Origin: Burkholderiales bacterium | GTDB taxonomy: Bacteria > Pseudomonadota > Gammaproteobacteria > Burkholderiales > Burkholderiaceae_C | Length of the DNA stretch: 64,000 bases | NCBI GenBank assembly: GCA_017307855.1 | Contig: JAFKGD010000012.1 | Span: 1 to 64,000 of the forward strand | Reading direction: 5' to 3' | Shown: one piece after another, positions 15,203-23,634 of the stretch | Position numbering within the stretch: position 1 is the first letter of the stretch | Layout: each line of letters begins with the position of its first letter | Notes under the pieces: model-generated | The model's database searches: none | Seen by the model: only the letters and a program-made list of their open reading frames with translations | What the model was told of the DNA's origin: nothing | Program-made: the position numbers and the translations under genes

Positions 15203-16320
15203 TGCGGGCAAGGCGGCAAGGCGATGTCCGCCGTGCCCGGCCGCACGTGGCGCGGGTACTCGCGCGAGGTGTCGATGCAGCCGCCCTCGGCATACACGCC
15301 CCGCCCGTCACGCAGGCGCTGCATGCGCGAGAGGATGCGCGCGACCTCCGCCGGATCCTGCATCGACCGCTGCACAAGCCGCGCGACTTCGGCCTCGTCC
15401 ATCGTGGCATCGGCCCCGCCCGCGCCGTCGCGCACGCCGTGCCGCCAGTGATAGATCTCCAGGCACTTGGAATCGAAGGTGAACGGTGCGTCACGCTTCC
15501 AGAAATTGCTGAAACGGCCGCCGCCTTCGTAGAACACCCACGATCCCTCGAAGCCCGCCACGTCGGCCGAGCGCTCGTCGGGATTGCGGAACCAGAGGCG
15601 GTCGCCCGGCACGCAGTAGCGCGGCGGCAGCGGCGCATCCATGGCGCCGTATTCGTACAGGAAGGTGTCGTGGAATGCGCCCGAGCGGATCGCCCGCTGG
15701 CGCGCGTCTTCTTCCAGGGTGCCCAGCAGTGCCGGATTGCACCGCGCCAGCTCGCGCGCGATGGCCAGCAGGATCACGTACTCGGTCGCGCGGTAGCACG
15801 AGAAGGAATACAGCCGCCCCGTGGCTTCGGGCTGCGTCGCCTTGACCAGCGCGTCTTCGAGCCGATGGCCCGGCACCAGCGTGAAGCCGGCGGATTCGCA
15901 GTAGGCCCAGCAATCGGCCGGCCGCTCGGCCGCCTCGGTCTCGAAGGCCAGCGCCGTCTTGCGCGCGGCCTGCACGATGTCCTGGCGCATGCGCACGTGC
16001 GAGACCAGTTCGTCCAGGCTGGGGAAGACGAAGGGCACGGGCGCGCCCAGCAGGGCGGCGAGGATCTCGCGTTCCAGCGCTTCGCCCTCTCCCCCGCCAT
16101 CCCTGTGCAGGTGGCGCGCGAGATCGAGGGTGTCGAAACCCGGCATCCAGCGGGAAAAGGCGTCGCAACGCAGAGCGAACTGCATGCTGCCGCCGGCGCG
16201 GCCAGGTACAGGCGTGACGGCATCCTGAAGGCCCAGGCGCGCCAGCCAGTCGAAAAGACCCGGGCGGGCCTGCGCCGCGTCTCCCCCCGTCGCTTTCAGC
16301 ACGATGCCCTTCACTTCCAT
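15184..16320 (-). CDS. Protein-glutamine gamma-glutamyltransferase (Tgl)-like protein
   Basis: This 378-residue protein has a central part resembling the Bacillus spore-coat transglutaminase Tgl, which cross-links glutamine and lysine side chains. GRLYSFSCYRAT (residues 169-179) aligns with the Tgl active-site block GKLYAFECATA, making Cys175 the candidate nucleophile. VPGDRLWFRNPDERSA (237-252) aligns with VPGDLVYFKNPQVNPA. The Glu preceding the Tgl nucleophile is Ser here. It has about 130 extra residues compared with Tgl (245). No signal peptide is seen. The start at 16320 is the first ATG after the divergent hydrolase gene, but the upstream frame also reads plausibly, so the N-terminus is uncertain. 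Tgl recognition was made from memory of the family, without a search. Confidence 0.65.
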   Translation of the reverse strand: MEVKGIVLKATGGDAAQARPGLFDWLARLGLQDAVTPVPGRAGGSMQFALRCDAFSRWMPGFDTLDLARHLHRDGGGEGEALEREILAALLGAPVPFVFPSLDELVSHVRMRQDIVQAARKTALAFETEAAERPADCWAYCESAGFTLVPGHRLEDALVKATQPEATGRLYSFSCYRATEYVILLAIARELARCNPALLGTLEEDARQRAIRSGAFHDTFLYEYGAMDAPLPPRYCVPGDRLWFRNPDERSADVAGFEGSWVFYEGGGRFSNFWKRDAPFTFDSKCLEIYHWRHGVRDGAGGADATMDEAEVARLVQRSMQDPAEVARILSRMQRLRDGRGVYAEGGCIDTSREYPRHVRPGTADIALPPCPQRVAGA

Positions 16321-16503
16321 CGTTGGAGTATCGAGGGACAGCCCTGCCGCGGCATCGGTTGAAACGATGACTTCGGAGCCCTTTTGCAGACCGCCCCGGG
16401 CGGCCCGCACGGCCGCAGCAGAAAAGGCGTTGTTCCAAGACGGCACATCGCCACGGCCCGCACGAATCCAATAATTCAGGCTCAACAACGACGAGACAAG
16501 CCT

Positions 16504-17367
16504 GTGACCCGTCCCTGCCTTCCCCCGGATCCGGATACCCGCGCGCCGCGCCATGCGCCGCCGCCGCGCGCCTGCGATTCGCATGTCCATGTGTTTCCCG
16601 ACCACGCGCGGTTCCCGCTGTCGGCCAACCGCTCCTTCACGCCGCCCGAAGCGCCTGTCGAGAACCTGCTGCAGATGCTCGACCGGCTGGGCGTCGAGCG
16701 CGGCGTGGTCGTGCATTCCAGCGCCTACGGCACGGACACCCGCGCTTCCGAAGCCGCGGTGCTGGCGGCGCCCGACCGGCTGCGCGGCGTGGCCGTGACC
16801 GACGCTGCCACCACGCAGGACCACCTCAGGCGCCTGGACCGCGCCGGTTTCTGCGGCACGCGGCTGAGCACGGTGGTCAAGGGCACGGCCAGCTTCGACC
16901 AGCTGGAGGCCATCGCGGCCAACGTGCGACCGCTGGACTGGCACGTGGCCGTCCATGTCGGCCAGAGCCACGAACTGGCCGCGCTCGCGCCCCGGCTGCT
17001 GGCGATCGGCAACACCGTCGTCATCGACCACATCGCGCGCGTGCGCGCCGATGAAGGCACGGCGTCGGCGGGCTACCAGGCCCTGCTGCGCCTGCTGGAC
17101 AGCGGCCGTTGCTGGGTGAAGGTGTCCGCCCTGCACCGCACGTCGTCACAGCCCTTTCCGTGGAGCGACATGCAGCCGCTCATCGACGGCATCGTCGCCG
17201 CGCGGCCCGACCGCATCGTGTGGGGGACCGACTGGCCGCATGTGAACCAGTACGACGACATGCAGAACGACGCCGACCACCTCGACGCCTTCGCCCGATG
17301 GATCCCCGACGAACAGCTGCGTCATCGCATCCTCGTCGACAACCCCGCCGCTCTCTACCGCTTTTGA
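16504..17367 (+). CDS. Amidohydrolase-2 family hydrolase (LigI-like)
   Basis: This 287-residue TIM-barrel hydrolase belongs to the family of 2-pyrone-4,6-dicarboxylate lactonase (LigI). The first metal or substrate block is ACDSHVHVFPD. RLGVERGVVVHSSAYG marks strand 2, VVIDHIAR marks the middle histidine, and RIVWGTDWPHVN carries the C-terminal Asp. The GTG at 16504 was chosen because coding similarity begins about 10 residues later; the upstream frame from 16384 overlaps the divergent gene. A Bug receptor gene follows 13 bp later on the same strand, and further on come cupin and FAH-type genes, so it probably opens a lactone ring in a carboxylic acid pathway. The exact substrate is not fixed by the sequence. 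Confidence 0.85.
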   Translation: MTRPCLPPDPDTRAPRHAPPPRACDSHVHVFPDHARFPLSANRSFTPPEAPVENLLQMLDRLGVERGVVVHSSAYGTDTRASEAAVLAAPDRLRGVAVTDAATTQDHLRRLDRAGFCGTRLSTVVKGTASFDQLEAIAANVRPLDWHVAVHVGQSHELAALAPRLLAIGNTVVIDHIARVRADEGTASAGYQALLRLLDSGRCWVKVSALHRTSSQPFPWSDMQPLIDGIVAARPDRIVWGTDWPHVNQYDDMQNDADHLDAFARWIPDEQLRHRILVDNPAALYRF

Positions 17368-17380
17368 TCAGGACAACATC

Positions 17381-18343
17381 ATGAAGCACCTCATCCGCAT
17401 CCTGCTCGCGCTGTCCTTCCTCTGTGCTGCGGCGCAGGCCTCGGCACAGACCTTCCCGGACCGGCCCGTCACGCTGGTCGTGGGCTTCGCGCCCGGCGGC
17501 AATGCCGACATCGTGGCGCGGCTGGTCGGGCAGAAGATGTCCGAAGCCCTGCGCCAGCCCGTCATCATCGAAAACAAGGGCGGCGCAGGCGGCCTGCTGG
17601 CCAGCGAAGCGGTGGCGAAGTCGCCCGCGGACGGCTATCGGCTCCTGCTGGTGAGCGGCGCATTCCCGGCGCAGGCCGCCGTCCTGCCCAAGCTGTCATT
17701 CGATCCGCAGAACGATTTCTCCTGGGTAGGCACCATCGTTTCCTATCCGCTGGTGGTGGTGGTTCCGGCGGCGTCCCCATTCAGGAGCATCGACGACCTC
17801 ATCCGCGCGGCACGGGCGAATCCGGGCAAGCTCAACTACCCCTCGCCGGGGAACGGCTCGCTGTTCCACCTGGCGACCGAGGTGTTCGGCGCCGAGGCCA
17901 AAGTCGACATGACGCACGTGCCGTTCCGCGGCGGCGCCCAGCAACTGACCGAGTTGCTGGCCGGCCGCCTGGACGTGATGTTCGACACCTACTCGGTGGT
18001 TCAGCCTTCGCTGGCCGCAGGCCGCCTGCGCGCCATCGGCGTGACGTCGCCCGAGCGTCTGGCATCGATGCCGGACGTCCCGACCGTGGCGCAGTCGCTG
18101 CCCCGCTACGAGGCGTCCTCCTTCCTGGGCATCGCGGGGCCAGCGGGCCTGCCGGCCGCCACGGTGCAGACGCTCAACGCGGCGCTGCGCTCGGCGCTGT
18201 CCGACGCGGGTGTTCGCCAGCGCCTGGTCGAACTGGGCGGCACCCCGTGGCCGGGCAGCCCGAGCGACATGGCCAGCCACATCCGCGACAGCACGGCACG
18301 CTGGAAGTCCATCGCCACGGCCCGGCAGATCAAGGCCGACTGA
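17381..18343 (+). CDS. Bug/TctC-family extracytoplasmic solute receptor
   Basis: This 320-residue periplasmic receptor has a signal peptide ending ASAQ near residue 23, then TFPDRPVTLVVGFAPGGNAD. Family blocks VIIENKGGAGGLLASEAVAK, LNYPSPGNGSLFHLATEVFG and HVPFRGGAQQLTELLAGRLD are present. It starts 13 bp after the amidohydrolase stop and is almost certainly co-transcribed with it, so its ligand may be the pathway substrate. No membrane permease partners are present. It converges with a LysR gene, with 19 bp between the stops. Confidence 0.93.
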   Translation: MKHLIRILLALSFLCAAAQASAQTFPDRPVTLVVGFAPGGNADIVARLVGQKMSEALRQPVIIENKGGAGGLLASEAVAKSPADGYRLLLVSGAFPAQAAVLPKLSFDPQNDFSWVGTIVSYPLVVVVPAASPFRSIDDLIRAARANPGKLNYPSPGNGSLFHLATEVFGAEAKVDMTHVPFRGGAQQLTELLAGRLDVMFDTYSVVQPSLAAGRLRAIGVTSPERLASMPDVPTVAQSLPRYEASSFLGIAGPAGLPAATVQTLNAALRSALSDAGVRQRLVELGGTPWPGSPSDMASHIRDSTARWKSIATARQIKAD

Positions 18344-18362
18344 AGACCGTCCGAAGGCCGCC

Positions 18363-19283
18363 TCAGCGCGGCTGATCGGCGGCGCCCGTGGATTGCCGGT
18401 AGGGTCGGAAGATCTTTTCGAGCAACTCCACGGTGACCCGCACGCGCGGCACCATGCGACGGTTTTCCAGGAAGACGGCGTACAGCCCTTCGCTGGGCAC
18501 CGAGCAATCGTCGAGCACCGGCTGCAGCGCACCGCTGGCCAGATCGGGCGCCACCAGGATCGAGTTGCACTGGATGAGGCCCACGCCCGCCAGGGCCGCC
18601 TGCCGCAAGGCGACGCCCGAGTTCACCGTGAGCTTGCCCCGGGGTGGCAGCCGGGTCTCGCCCTCGCCCTGCCTGAACGACCATGCCCGCACGTGGCCGT
18701 TGATCATCAAGGCGATGCGTTCGTGGTCGTGCAGATCCTCGATCGACTCTGGCCTGCCGCGCGCGGCAAAGTAGGCCGGGGAAGCGCACGTCACCCGGCG
18801 CGACTGCGCCAGCGGCTTGGCGACCACGCGCGAATCCTTGGGCTCGCCGATGCGCACGAAAACGTCGAGCCGCTGCTCCAGGATGTCTGGCAGATCGTCC
18901 GAGTAGTGCACGTCGAGCACGAGATCGGGGTTGGACGACAGGAACTCGCGCAGCATCGGCGCGAGGTACAGCTGCCCCATCGCGTAAGGCATGCCCACCC
19001 GCACCTGACCGGCGGGCTGGGCCTGCCGTACTGCGATCGCCTGCTCGAGCGCGTCGACGCCTTCGAGCACCTGCCGCGCCATCTGCAGGCACAACTGGCC
19101 GTCGTCCGTCAGCGCCACCCCGTGCGTATTGCGCTGGAACACGCGCACGCCCAGCCAGTCTTCGAGCGACGCGATCTTCTTGGTCACGGCCGAGGGGCCC
19201 ATCGCCAGCGCGCTGCCCGCTTCGGTGAAGCTGCCCGTCCTGGCGACTTCGACGAAGGCCGTCAATGCAGCCAGCTTGTCCAT
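18363..19283 (-). CDS. LysR-family transcriptional regulator
   Basis: This 306-residue regulator has an N-terminal helix-turn-helix (MDKLAALTAFVEVARTGSFT, then EAGSALAMGPSAVTKKIASLEDWLGVRVFQR) and a C-terminal effector domain of the CrgA/DsdC-like type (VRVGMPYAMGQLYLAPMLRE). The ATG at 19283 gives the standard MDKL opening; the upstream frame is not coding. It is divergent from the cupin-FAH pair across a 185-bp gap and faces the amidohydrolase-receptor pair, so it is the likely regulator of this catabolic cluster. No clear T-N11-A operator was found in the gap. Confidence 0.92.
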   Translation of the reverse strand: MDKLAALTAFVEVARTGSFTEAGSALAMGPSAVTKKIASLEDWLGVRVFQRNTHGVALTDDGQLCLQMARQVLEGVDALEQAIAVRQAQPAGQVRVGMPYAMGQLYLAPMLREFLSSNPDLVLDVHYSDDLPDILEQRLDVFVRIGEPKDSRVVAKPLAQSRRVTCASPAYFAARGRPESIEDLHDHERIALMINGHVRAWSFRQGEGETRLPPRGKLTVNSGVALRQAALAGVGLIQCNSILVAPDLASGALQPVLDDCSVPSEGLYAVFLENRRMVPRVRVTVELLEKIFRPYRQSTGAADQPR

Positions 19284-19468
19284 GGAAATTCCGTAGCGTT
19301 CATCGCCACGCACGGTAGCACCGGCACCGGTAGCGGTCATCCGGAACAACCCGTCGCGACGTGGCCGCCTGCCCTCGCACGAGAGGCGGGTGTTGCGCCG
19401 CCACCCGGCAAAAGCGTTGTGCCAGAAGTGACCAACCCCGATGCCATGTTCGCTCTTAGGATTTGTGC

Positions 19469-20071
19469 ATGACATCCGACAACACAACGACCGGCGGCCG
19501 CGTGCGCCGGGTGGTCACCGGCCACGACGCCACCGGCAAGGCCATCGTGGTCTCCGATGGCCTGGCCCCCTTCCTGCACCAATCGCCGGCACGGCCCGGC
19601 TTCTGGTCCAACGACATCTGGCGCACGCAGGAAACGCCCGCCCCGATCACCGCACAGGCGGACGATCCGACACCGGGCCCCAGAAGGCAGCTGCCGCACA
19701 GCAACGGCAGCGTGATCCGGGTGAACCACTTTCCGCCCGACGGCGGCCCGCTGGATGCGCAGGCGATCGCGCGCGAGTTCGAAGCCCTGGGCAACCGCGC
19801 GGCGTCGACCGCGTCGCAAGGGCCCGTGCGGCACGCGATGATGCATCGCACCGAGACCATCGACTACGCCATCGTGCTCAGTGGCGAGATCGTGCTGGTG
19901 CTCGACGACAGCGAAGTCACCTTGTCCGCCGGCGACATCGTCGTGCAGTGCGGCACCAACCATGCGTGGAGCAACCGCTCGAGCGCCCCGTGCACCGTGG
20001 CGTTCATCCTGCTCGATGGCACCTTCGACCCCCAGCTGCGTCCCTTGCTGGACAGCAGCGCCCACCACTGA
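19469..20071 (+). CDS. Cupin-domain protein
   Basis: This 200-residue protein has one cupin barrel in its C-terminal half. Motif 1 reads HAMMHRTETIDYAIVLSGEI (about residues 122-141), with metal-ligand-like His and Glu. Motif 2 is AGDIVVQCGTNHAWSN (about 154-169). The N-terminal half (VRRVVTGHDATGKAIVVSDG) matches the long N-terminal arm of small cupins found in catabolic clusters. The ATG at 19469 is preceded by TTAGGA. The next gene starts 7 bp after its stop, so the two are coupled. It may be a small dioxygenase, isomerase or accessory protein; single-cupin proteins with this arm have no agreed reaction. Confidence 0.85.
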   Translation: MTSDNTTTGGRVRRVVTGHDATGKAIVVSDGLAPFLHQSPARPGFWSNDIWRTQETPAPITAQADDPTPGPRRQLPHSNGSVIRVNHFPPDGGPLDAQAIAREFEALGNRAASTASQGPVRHAMMHRTETIDYAIVLSGEIVLVLDDSEVTLSAGDIVVQCGTNHAWSNRSSAPCTVAFILLDGTFDPQLRPLLDSSAHH

Positions 20072-20078
20072 AGTCCAG

Positions 20079-21107
20079 ATGAAACTCGCAACGATCAGGA
20101 ACGGCCGCCGCGACGGCCAACTCGTCCTCGTCAACAAGTCGCTCACCTCCATGTGCGAGGCCGGGCCCATCGCTCCCACCATGCAGTCCCTGCTGGACGA
20201 CTGGGACCGCATCGCGCCCCAACTGCACGAGCGCCATGCCGCGCTCGAGTGCGGGGCAGTGCCCGGCGCCAGGCCTTTCGACCTGCGCGACGTGATGGCC
20301 CCGCTGCCGCGCGCCTACCAGTGGTGCGACGGCTCGGCCTACCTGTCGCACGCCGAACTGGTGCGCCGCGCACGCAAGGCCGAGATGCCGGCGTTCCTCT
20401 ACCACGACCCGCTGATGTACCAGGGCACAGGCGACACGCTCTCGGGTCCGCGCGATCCGATCGTGATGGCCGACGCGCAATGGGGCATCGATCTCGAAGC
20501 CGAAGTGGCCGTCGTGACCGACGACGTCCCCATGGGCGTGGACAAGGCCGGGGCGCTCGGCCACATCAGGCTCGTCACCATCCTCAACGACGTGAGCCTG
20601 CGCAACCTCATCCCGCACGAACTCTCCAAGGGCTTCGGCTTCTTCCATTCCAAGCCGTCCACCGCCTTCGCGGCTGTCATGGTGACACCGGACGAACTCG
20701 GCGACGCGTGGGACGGCCGCAAGCTGTCGCGGCCCCTGATCAGCCGCGTCAACGGGCGCGAACTCGGCCGGCCCAACACCGGCCACGACCTGGACTTCGA
20801 CTTCGGCGACCTGATCGTGCACGCCGCCCGCACGCGCGCCCTGGGCGCCGGCACCATCATCGGATCGGGCACCGTGTCCAACCGCGACCTGTCGGTGGGC
20901 TCGTCCTGCCTGGCCGAGCGCCGCATGCTGGAGACGATCGAGCACGGCGAACCGACGACCCCCTACCTGCAATTCGGCGACACGGTGGAGATCGAAATGT
21001 TCGACGCCGCGGGCGCCAGCATCTTCGGCAGGATCGAACAGCAGGTCGTGCGCAACGTGGCCGGCCCGGCCGCGCCGGAGAGGCAACTGGCCGACGCCAT
21101 GGTCTGA
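20079..21107 (+). CDS. Fumarylacetoacetate hydrolase (FAH) family protein
   Basis: This 342-residue protein contains the FAH catalytic domain: a metal-binding DLEAEVAVVTDD, then ILNDVSLRNLIPHELSKGFG, then FFHSKPSTAFAAVMVTPDEL, and the late LGAGTIIGSGTVSNRD. These are the marks of FAH-type C-C bond hydrolases and hydratases. The ATG at 20079 follows the cupin stop by 7 bp; the long upstream frame is the cupin gene in another phase. Full FAH length (about 340) and an N-terminal domain are retained. It probably cleaves a beta-diketo acid formed after ring opening in the pathway of this cluster. Cupin plus FAH next to a LigI-like enzyme suggests degradation of an aromatic or pyrone acid. Confidence 0.88.
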   Translation: MKLATIRNGRRDGQLVLVNKSLTSMCEAGPIAPTMQSLLDDWDRIAPQLHERHAALECGAVPGARPFDLRDVMAPLPRAYQWCDGSAYLSHAELVRRARKAEMPAFLYHDPLMYQGTGDTLSGPRDPIVMADAQWGIDLEAEVAVVTDDVPMGVDKAGALGHIRLVTILNDVSLRNLIPHELSKGFGFFHSKPSTAFAAVMVTPDELGDAWDGRKLSRPLISRVNGRELGRPNTGHDLDFDFGDLIVHAARTRALGAGTIIGSGTVSNRDLSVGSSCLAERRMLETIEHGEPTTPYLQFGDTVEIEMFDAAGASIFGRIEQQVVRNVAGPAAPERQLADAMV

Positions 21108-21268
21108 CGGGTGGGATGCCGGTCGGCGTTATGTTGCCGGTCCGCCGCGCTACCCTTGGTTACGACGCCGTCGCGTTTTGTGCGCCGGTGTCGCGCATGA
21201 CCCGCGATGGCCGTCCTAAACTCGCGCGCATCTTTCTCTCTCCACACTGCAGCACGAGGTTGGCGGCT

Positions 21269-21691
21269 ATGGCACTTTTCGATTCGGCGCTCGGCGCCAT
21301 GGGTTCGTTGTTGAAGCAAGGCGGCGCCGCCGACGCGGGGCAACTCGTCACGGTGGTCAACGAACTGCTCAAGCAGACCGGCGGCCTGGCCGGGCTGCTG
21401 CAGAAGTTCCAGGCCGGCGGGCTGGGGCAGATCGCCGCATCATGGATCGGCAAGGGCGACAACCTGCCCGTCTCCGCCGACCAGCTCACCCAGGTGCTGG
21501 GCCATCCGCTCATCGCCGGCCTGGCCTCCAAGATCGGACTGGACACCGGCCTGGTGGCCTCGCTGCTGGCCAAGGGCCTGCCCAGCGTGGTGGACCAGAT
21601 GACGCCCGAGGGCAGCATTCCGGCCAATGGGGGGCAGTTCGATTTGGGGCAGGCTACGCAGGTGTTAGGGAAGTTTTTTGGGAAGGGGTGA
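21269..21691 (+). CDS. DUF937 / YidB-family protein
   Basis: This 140-residue glycine-, alanine- and leucine-rich soluble protein has the YidB-like pattern: LFDSALGAMGSLLKQGG, then GGLAGLLQKFQAGGLGQIAA followed by SWIGKGDNLPVSADQLTQVLG, and a C-terminal LGQATQVLGKFFGKG. The family is widespread and has no known activity. The ATG at 21269 has GAGG about 11 bases upstream. It stands alone at the border between GC-rich core DNA and the less GC-rich stretch that follows. Confidence 0.8.
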   Translation: MALFDSALGAMGSLLKQGGAADAGQLVTVVNELLKQTGGLAGLLQKFQAGGLGQIAASWIGKGDNLPVSADQLTQVLGHPLIAGLASKIGLDTGLVASLLAKGLPSVVDQMTPEGSIPANGGQFDLGQATQVLGKFFGKG

Positions 21692-22252
21692 TGGCATCTT
21701 CTGCGCTCCTTCCATCGGCGCACTTGATCAGACATTCCCTAAGGTCTGGAATCGGCTGATGACTTCGCGTAGGTCACGGGCATACGTTCTCGGTACGTCT
21801 TCACGACCCAACCGGCGCGGTATTCCTCGTGAAGGAAGTGGTATTACTCGGCCTCAACCCACTTGCAGTCCTTATCAATCGTGCGCACTACCTGGTTGGG
21901 CATGAGCTGACCTTCCATGGCCGATCCATGCTCTGGCCTTAATCGAACGGTGACGATGCTCGCGCAGAACCAAGCACTTGCCTGCCTCCCGAACCGCTTT
22001 GACCAAGGCCTTTTCGATAGGGGTCGCGAGGTTCTGAATCTGCTGGGACTGCACTTACCGAGTTTCCAGCCAGCCCCGCACCTGTTTGCCGACCAGATCG
22101 GTGTCGATCGAAGCTTTGCGCCACGATGAGCGCTCCTGTTCGATGCGAGCCATCTCTCGTGCCAGGCTGCTCGACGCGGTTGTTTTATAGATTCTTGCCA
22201 GGTCCAAGCTTGTTTGTTCGGAGCTACCTTGTTCGTATTGCCGCGATGGAAA
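21692..22252. other. Gene-free, probably decayed stretch at island border
   Basis: About 560 bp without an intact gene. Read on the minus strand, several short frames look protein-like but are broken by stops. One piece runs from about 22210 to 22050 and contains LAREMARIEQERSSWRKAS. Another reads MEGQLMPNQVVRTIDKDCKW and ends in a stop; its frame continues as EEYRAGWVVKTYRERMPV. I do not recognise the parent genes. The stretch looks less GC-rich than the core and opens the atypical region, so it is probably debris of an integrated element. Confidence 0.45.
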
Positions 22253-22861
22253 TTACTTCAAACACTCAGCAGCAAACTCTGAAAAAGCCTTTTCACTGTC
22301 GATCAGCTCCACAAGGTCCATTGAAACTTCACCCGAGAACTCCGCGCTGACCCCCTCCAGAAGCACGCCCAGCACGTCTCTGATTTCAAGCACCCAGGGA
22401 TTGCATCCAATGGTGGCCGAGTAATCTTTATCCGCCTGATCACGGTCCATCAGTGCCGGAAAGAACGCGTCGTAGGCTTCCAATGAATAGCGAATGTGCA
22501 CAGGGAGCTCGACCAGCTGGCCAGCCAAGTAGTCATAAGGCGCCCGGTCCTCCAAATAGTTCGCAAGCCGCACCAGCTTGCCGATGTTGTGCCCACATGC
22601 ACGCACCTCGCGATAGGCCTCAACTGGTGTTTTATCTGGCATGCTCAGCAGCGCATGGCTTTTCAAGCTGCACTCACATGCCATCAAAAGGTCAACAAAC
22701 GACTTCACCCGCCCCATCTTGTGCATGAGTGATGCGTGTTCCCATAGCGCATCAAATCGAGCTGCAAAATCATTCGCATCTCCATGAAAATGCTCCGCGA
22801 TGGTGTGCAGAACCGACGATGGCTTTTTTTCCAAAAGACCTCCACCAATTAAGAATGGCAC
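22253..22861 (-). CDS. HEPN-like helical protein of unknown function
   Basis: This 202-residue soluble, all-alpha protein is not recognised as a named family. Residues 57-100 (FVDLLMACECSLKSHALLSM, then EAYREVRACGHNIGKLVRLA) resemble the HEPN fold. In HEPN nucleases a helix carrying lysine after an ELxLK-type motif is followed by a basic residue and His in an Rx4-6H arrangement; here R-EVRACG-H can serve as Rx6H. The start is GTG at 22861; the next in-frame ATG is about 46 codons in and would cut the first helices. It is divergent from the oxygenase-HEPN pair across an 89-bp gap. Base composition is visibly lower in GC than the flanks, suggesting horizontal acquisition. Confidence 0.55.
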   Translation of the reverse strand: MPFLIGGGLLEKKPSSVLHTIAEHFHGDANDFAARFDALWEHASLMHKMGRVKSFVDLLMACECSLKSHALLSMPDKTPVEAYREVRACGHNIGKLVRLANYLEDRAPYDYLAGQLVELPVHIRYSLEAYDAFFPALMDRDQADKDYSATIGCNPWVLEIRDVLGVLLEGVSAEFSGEVSMDLVELIDSEKAFSEFAAECLK

Positions 22862-22950
22862 TTTGTGGAGCCAAGCACAGCGAATCTGCGTCAGTCAAAG
22901 TGCGGTAAAAACACAGCTTAACTCGACCAAAGCACCACTAGCCCGATCCA

Positions 22951-23634
22951 ATGGCACCGACAAATCAGCCACTCAACCTGCATGAAAGCAGGATGCTGAA
23001 AGAATGCGGCTGGGTTGCCACCCAGCACAAGGCTAATGATGCAGACGCCTTTGAGCGGGCAGTGCTGTCCCTTGGGCAATTTCTAGGGACGCCAACCACA
23101 ACCCGCAACCGACGCCTTGTGGATAGGCTAACGCCAACGCATGCGGACAAGGCGCGCCCGAACTCTTTGAGCCGGATGTCGGGAACTGGACAACAACCTT
23201 GGCACATGGACATGGCCTATCGCGTGGAGCCAGCGCGCTACTTGGTGATGGGGATGCACGAGTGTCCTGCAAGAACTGCCGACACCGAGCTATTAAATGC
23301 CTCCACCTTGGTCCCCGCGGACCTTTCTGAAGAAGCACTCTCTGAGCCCTTCTTGATTCGCACAGGCGCCCGGTCCTTCTACGCAACGATCAAGGCCAAG
23401 GGAGCGCCCTTTGTTCGTTTTGATCCCGGCTGCATGCAAGGCAGCACCGCACGCGCAAGGGCCCTGATGCAGCAGCTTTTGAATCGCACCCTTGCGCCTA
23501 CCCACTTTCATCAATGGACACCGGGGGCCGTGCTGGTGATCGACAACTGGAAGATGTTCCACCGAAGAGCAGACGCCACCGGCTCTACCAATCGCACCCT
23601 GTATCGGGTCAGTGTCATGGGAGGCACCACATGA
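22951..23634 (+). CDS. Short TauD/TfdA-like Fe(II)/2-oxoglutarate dioxygenase
   Basis: This 227-residue protein carries the iron-binding facial triad of Fe(II)/2-oxoglutarate oxygenases: His85 and Asp87 in PWHMDMAYR, and the distal His204 in VLVIDNWKMFHRRAD. Arg215 or Arg219 in GSTNRTLYRV is placed to hold 2-oxoglutarate. The WTPGAVLVIDNWKMFH stretch is typical of the TauD/TfdA/clavaminate synthase group. It is shorter than usual (280-300), with a trimmed N-terminal part. Its stop overlaps the ATG of the HEPN-zinc-ribbon gene (ATGA), so the two are translationally coupled. That pairing and the island context argue against ordinary taurine metabolism. A role in modifying a nucleic acid, nucleotide or protein partner is a guess. 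Confidence 0.8.
   Translation: MAPTNQPLNLHESRMLKECGWVATQHKANDADAFERAVLSLGQFLGTPTTTRNRRLVDRLTPTHADKARPNSLSRMSGTGQQPWHMDMAYRVEPARYLVMGMHECPARTADTELLNASTLVPADLSEEALSEPFLIRTGARSFYATIKAKGAPFVRFDPGCMQGSTARARALMQQLLNRTLAPTHFHQWTPGAVLVIDNWKMFHRRADATGSTNRTLYRVSVMGGTT

Noticed and set aside
13275-15482. Long frame overlapping the BCCT gene in another phase
   Set aside because: It has arginine-rich low-complexity content with no membrane pattern. The BCCT frame has all family motifs.
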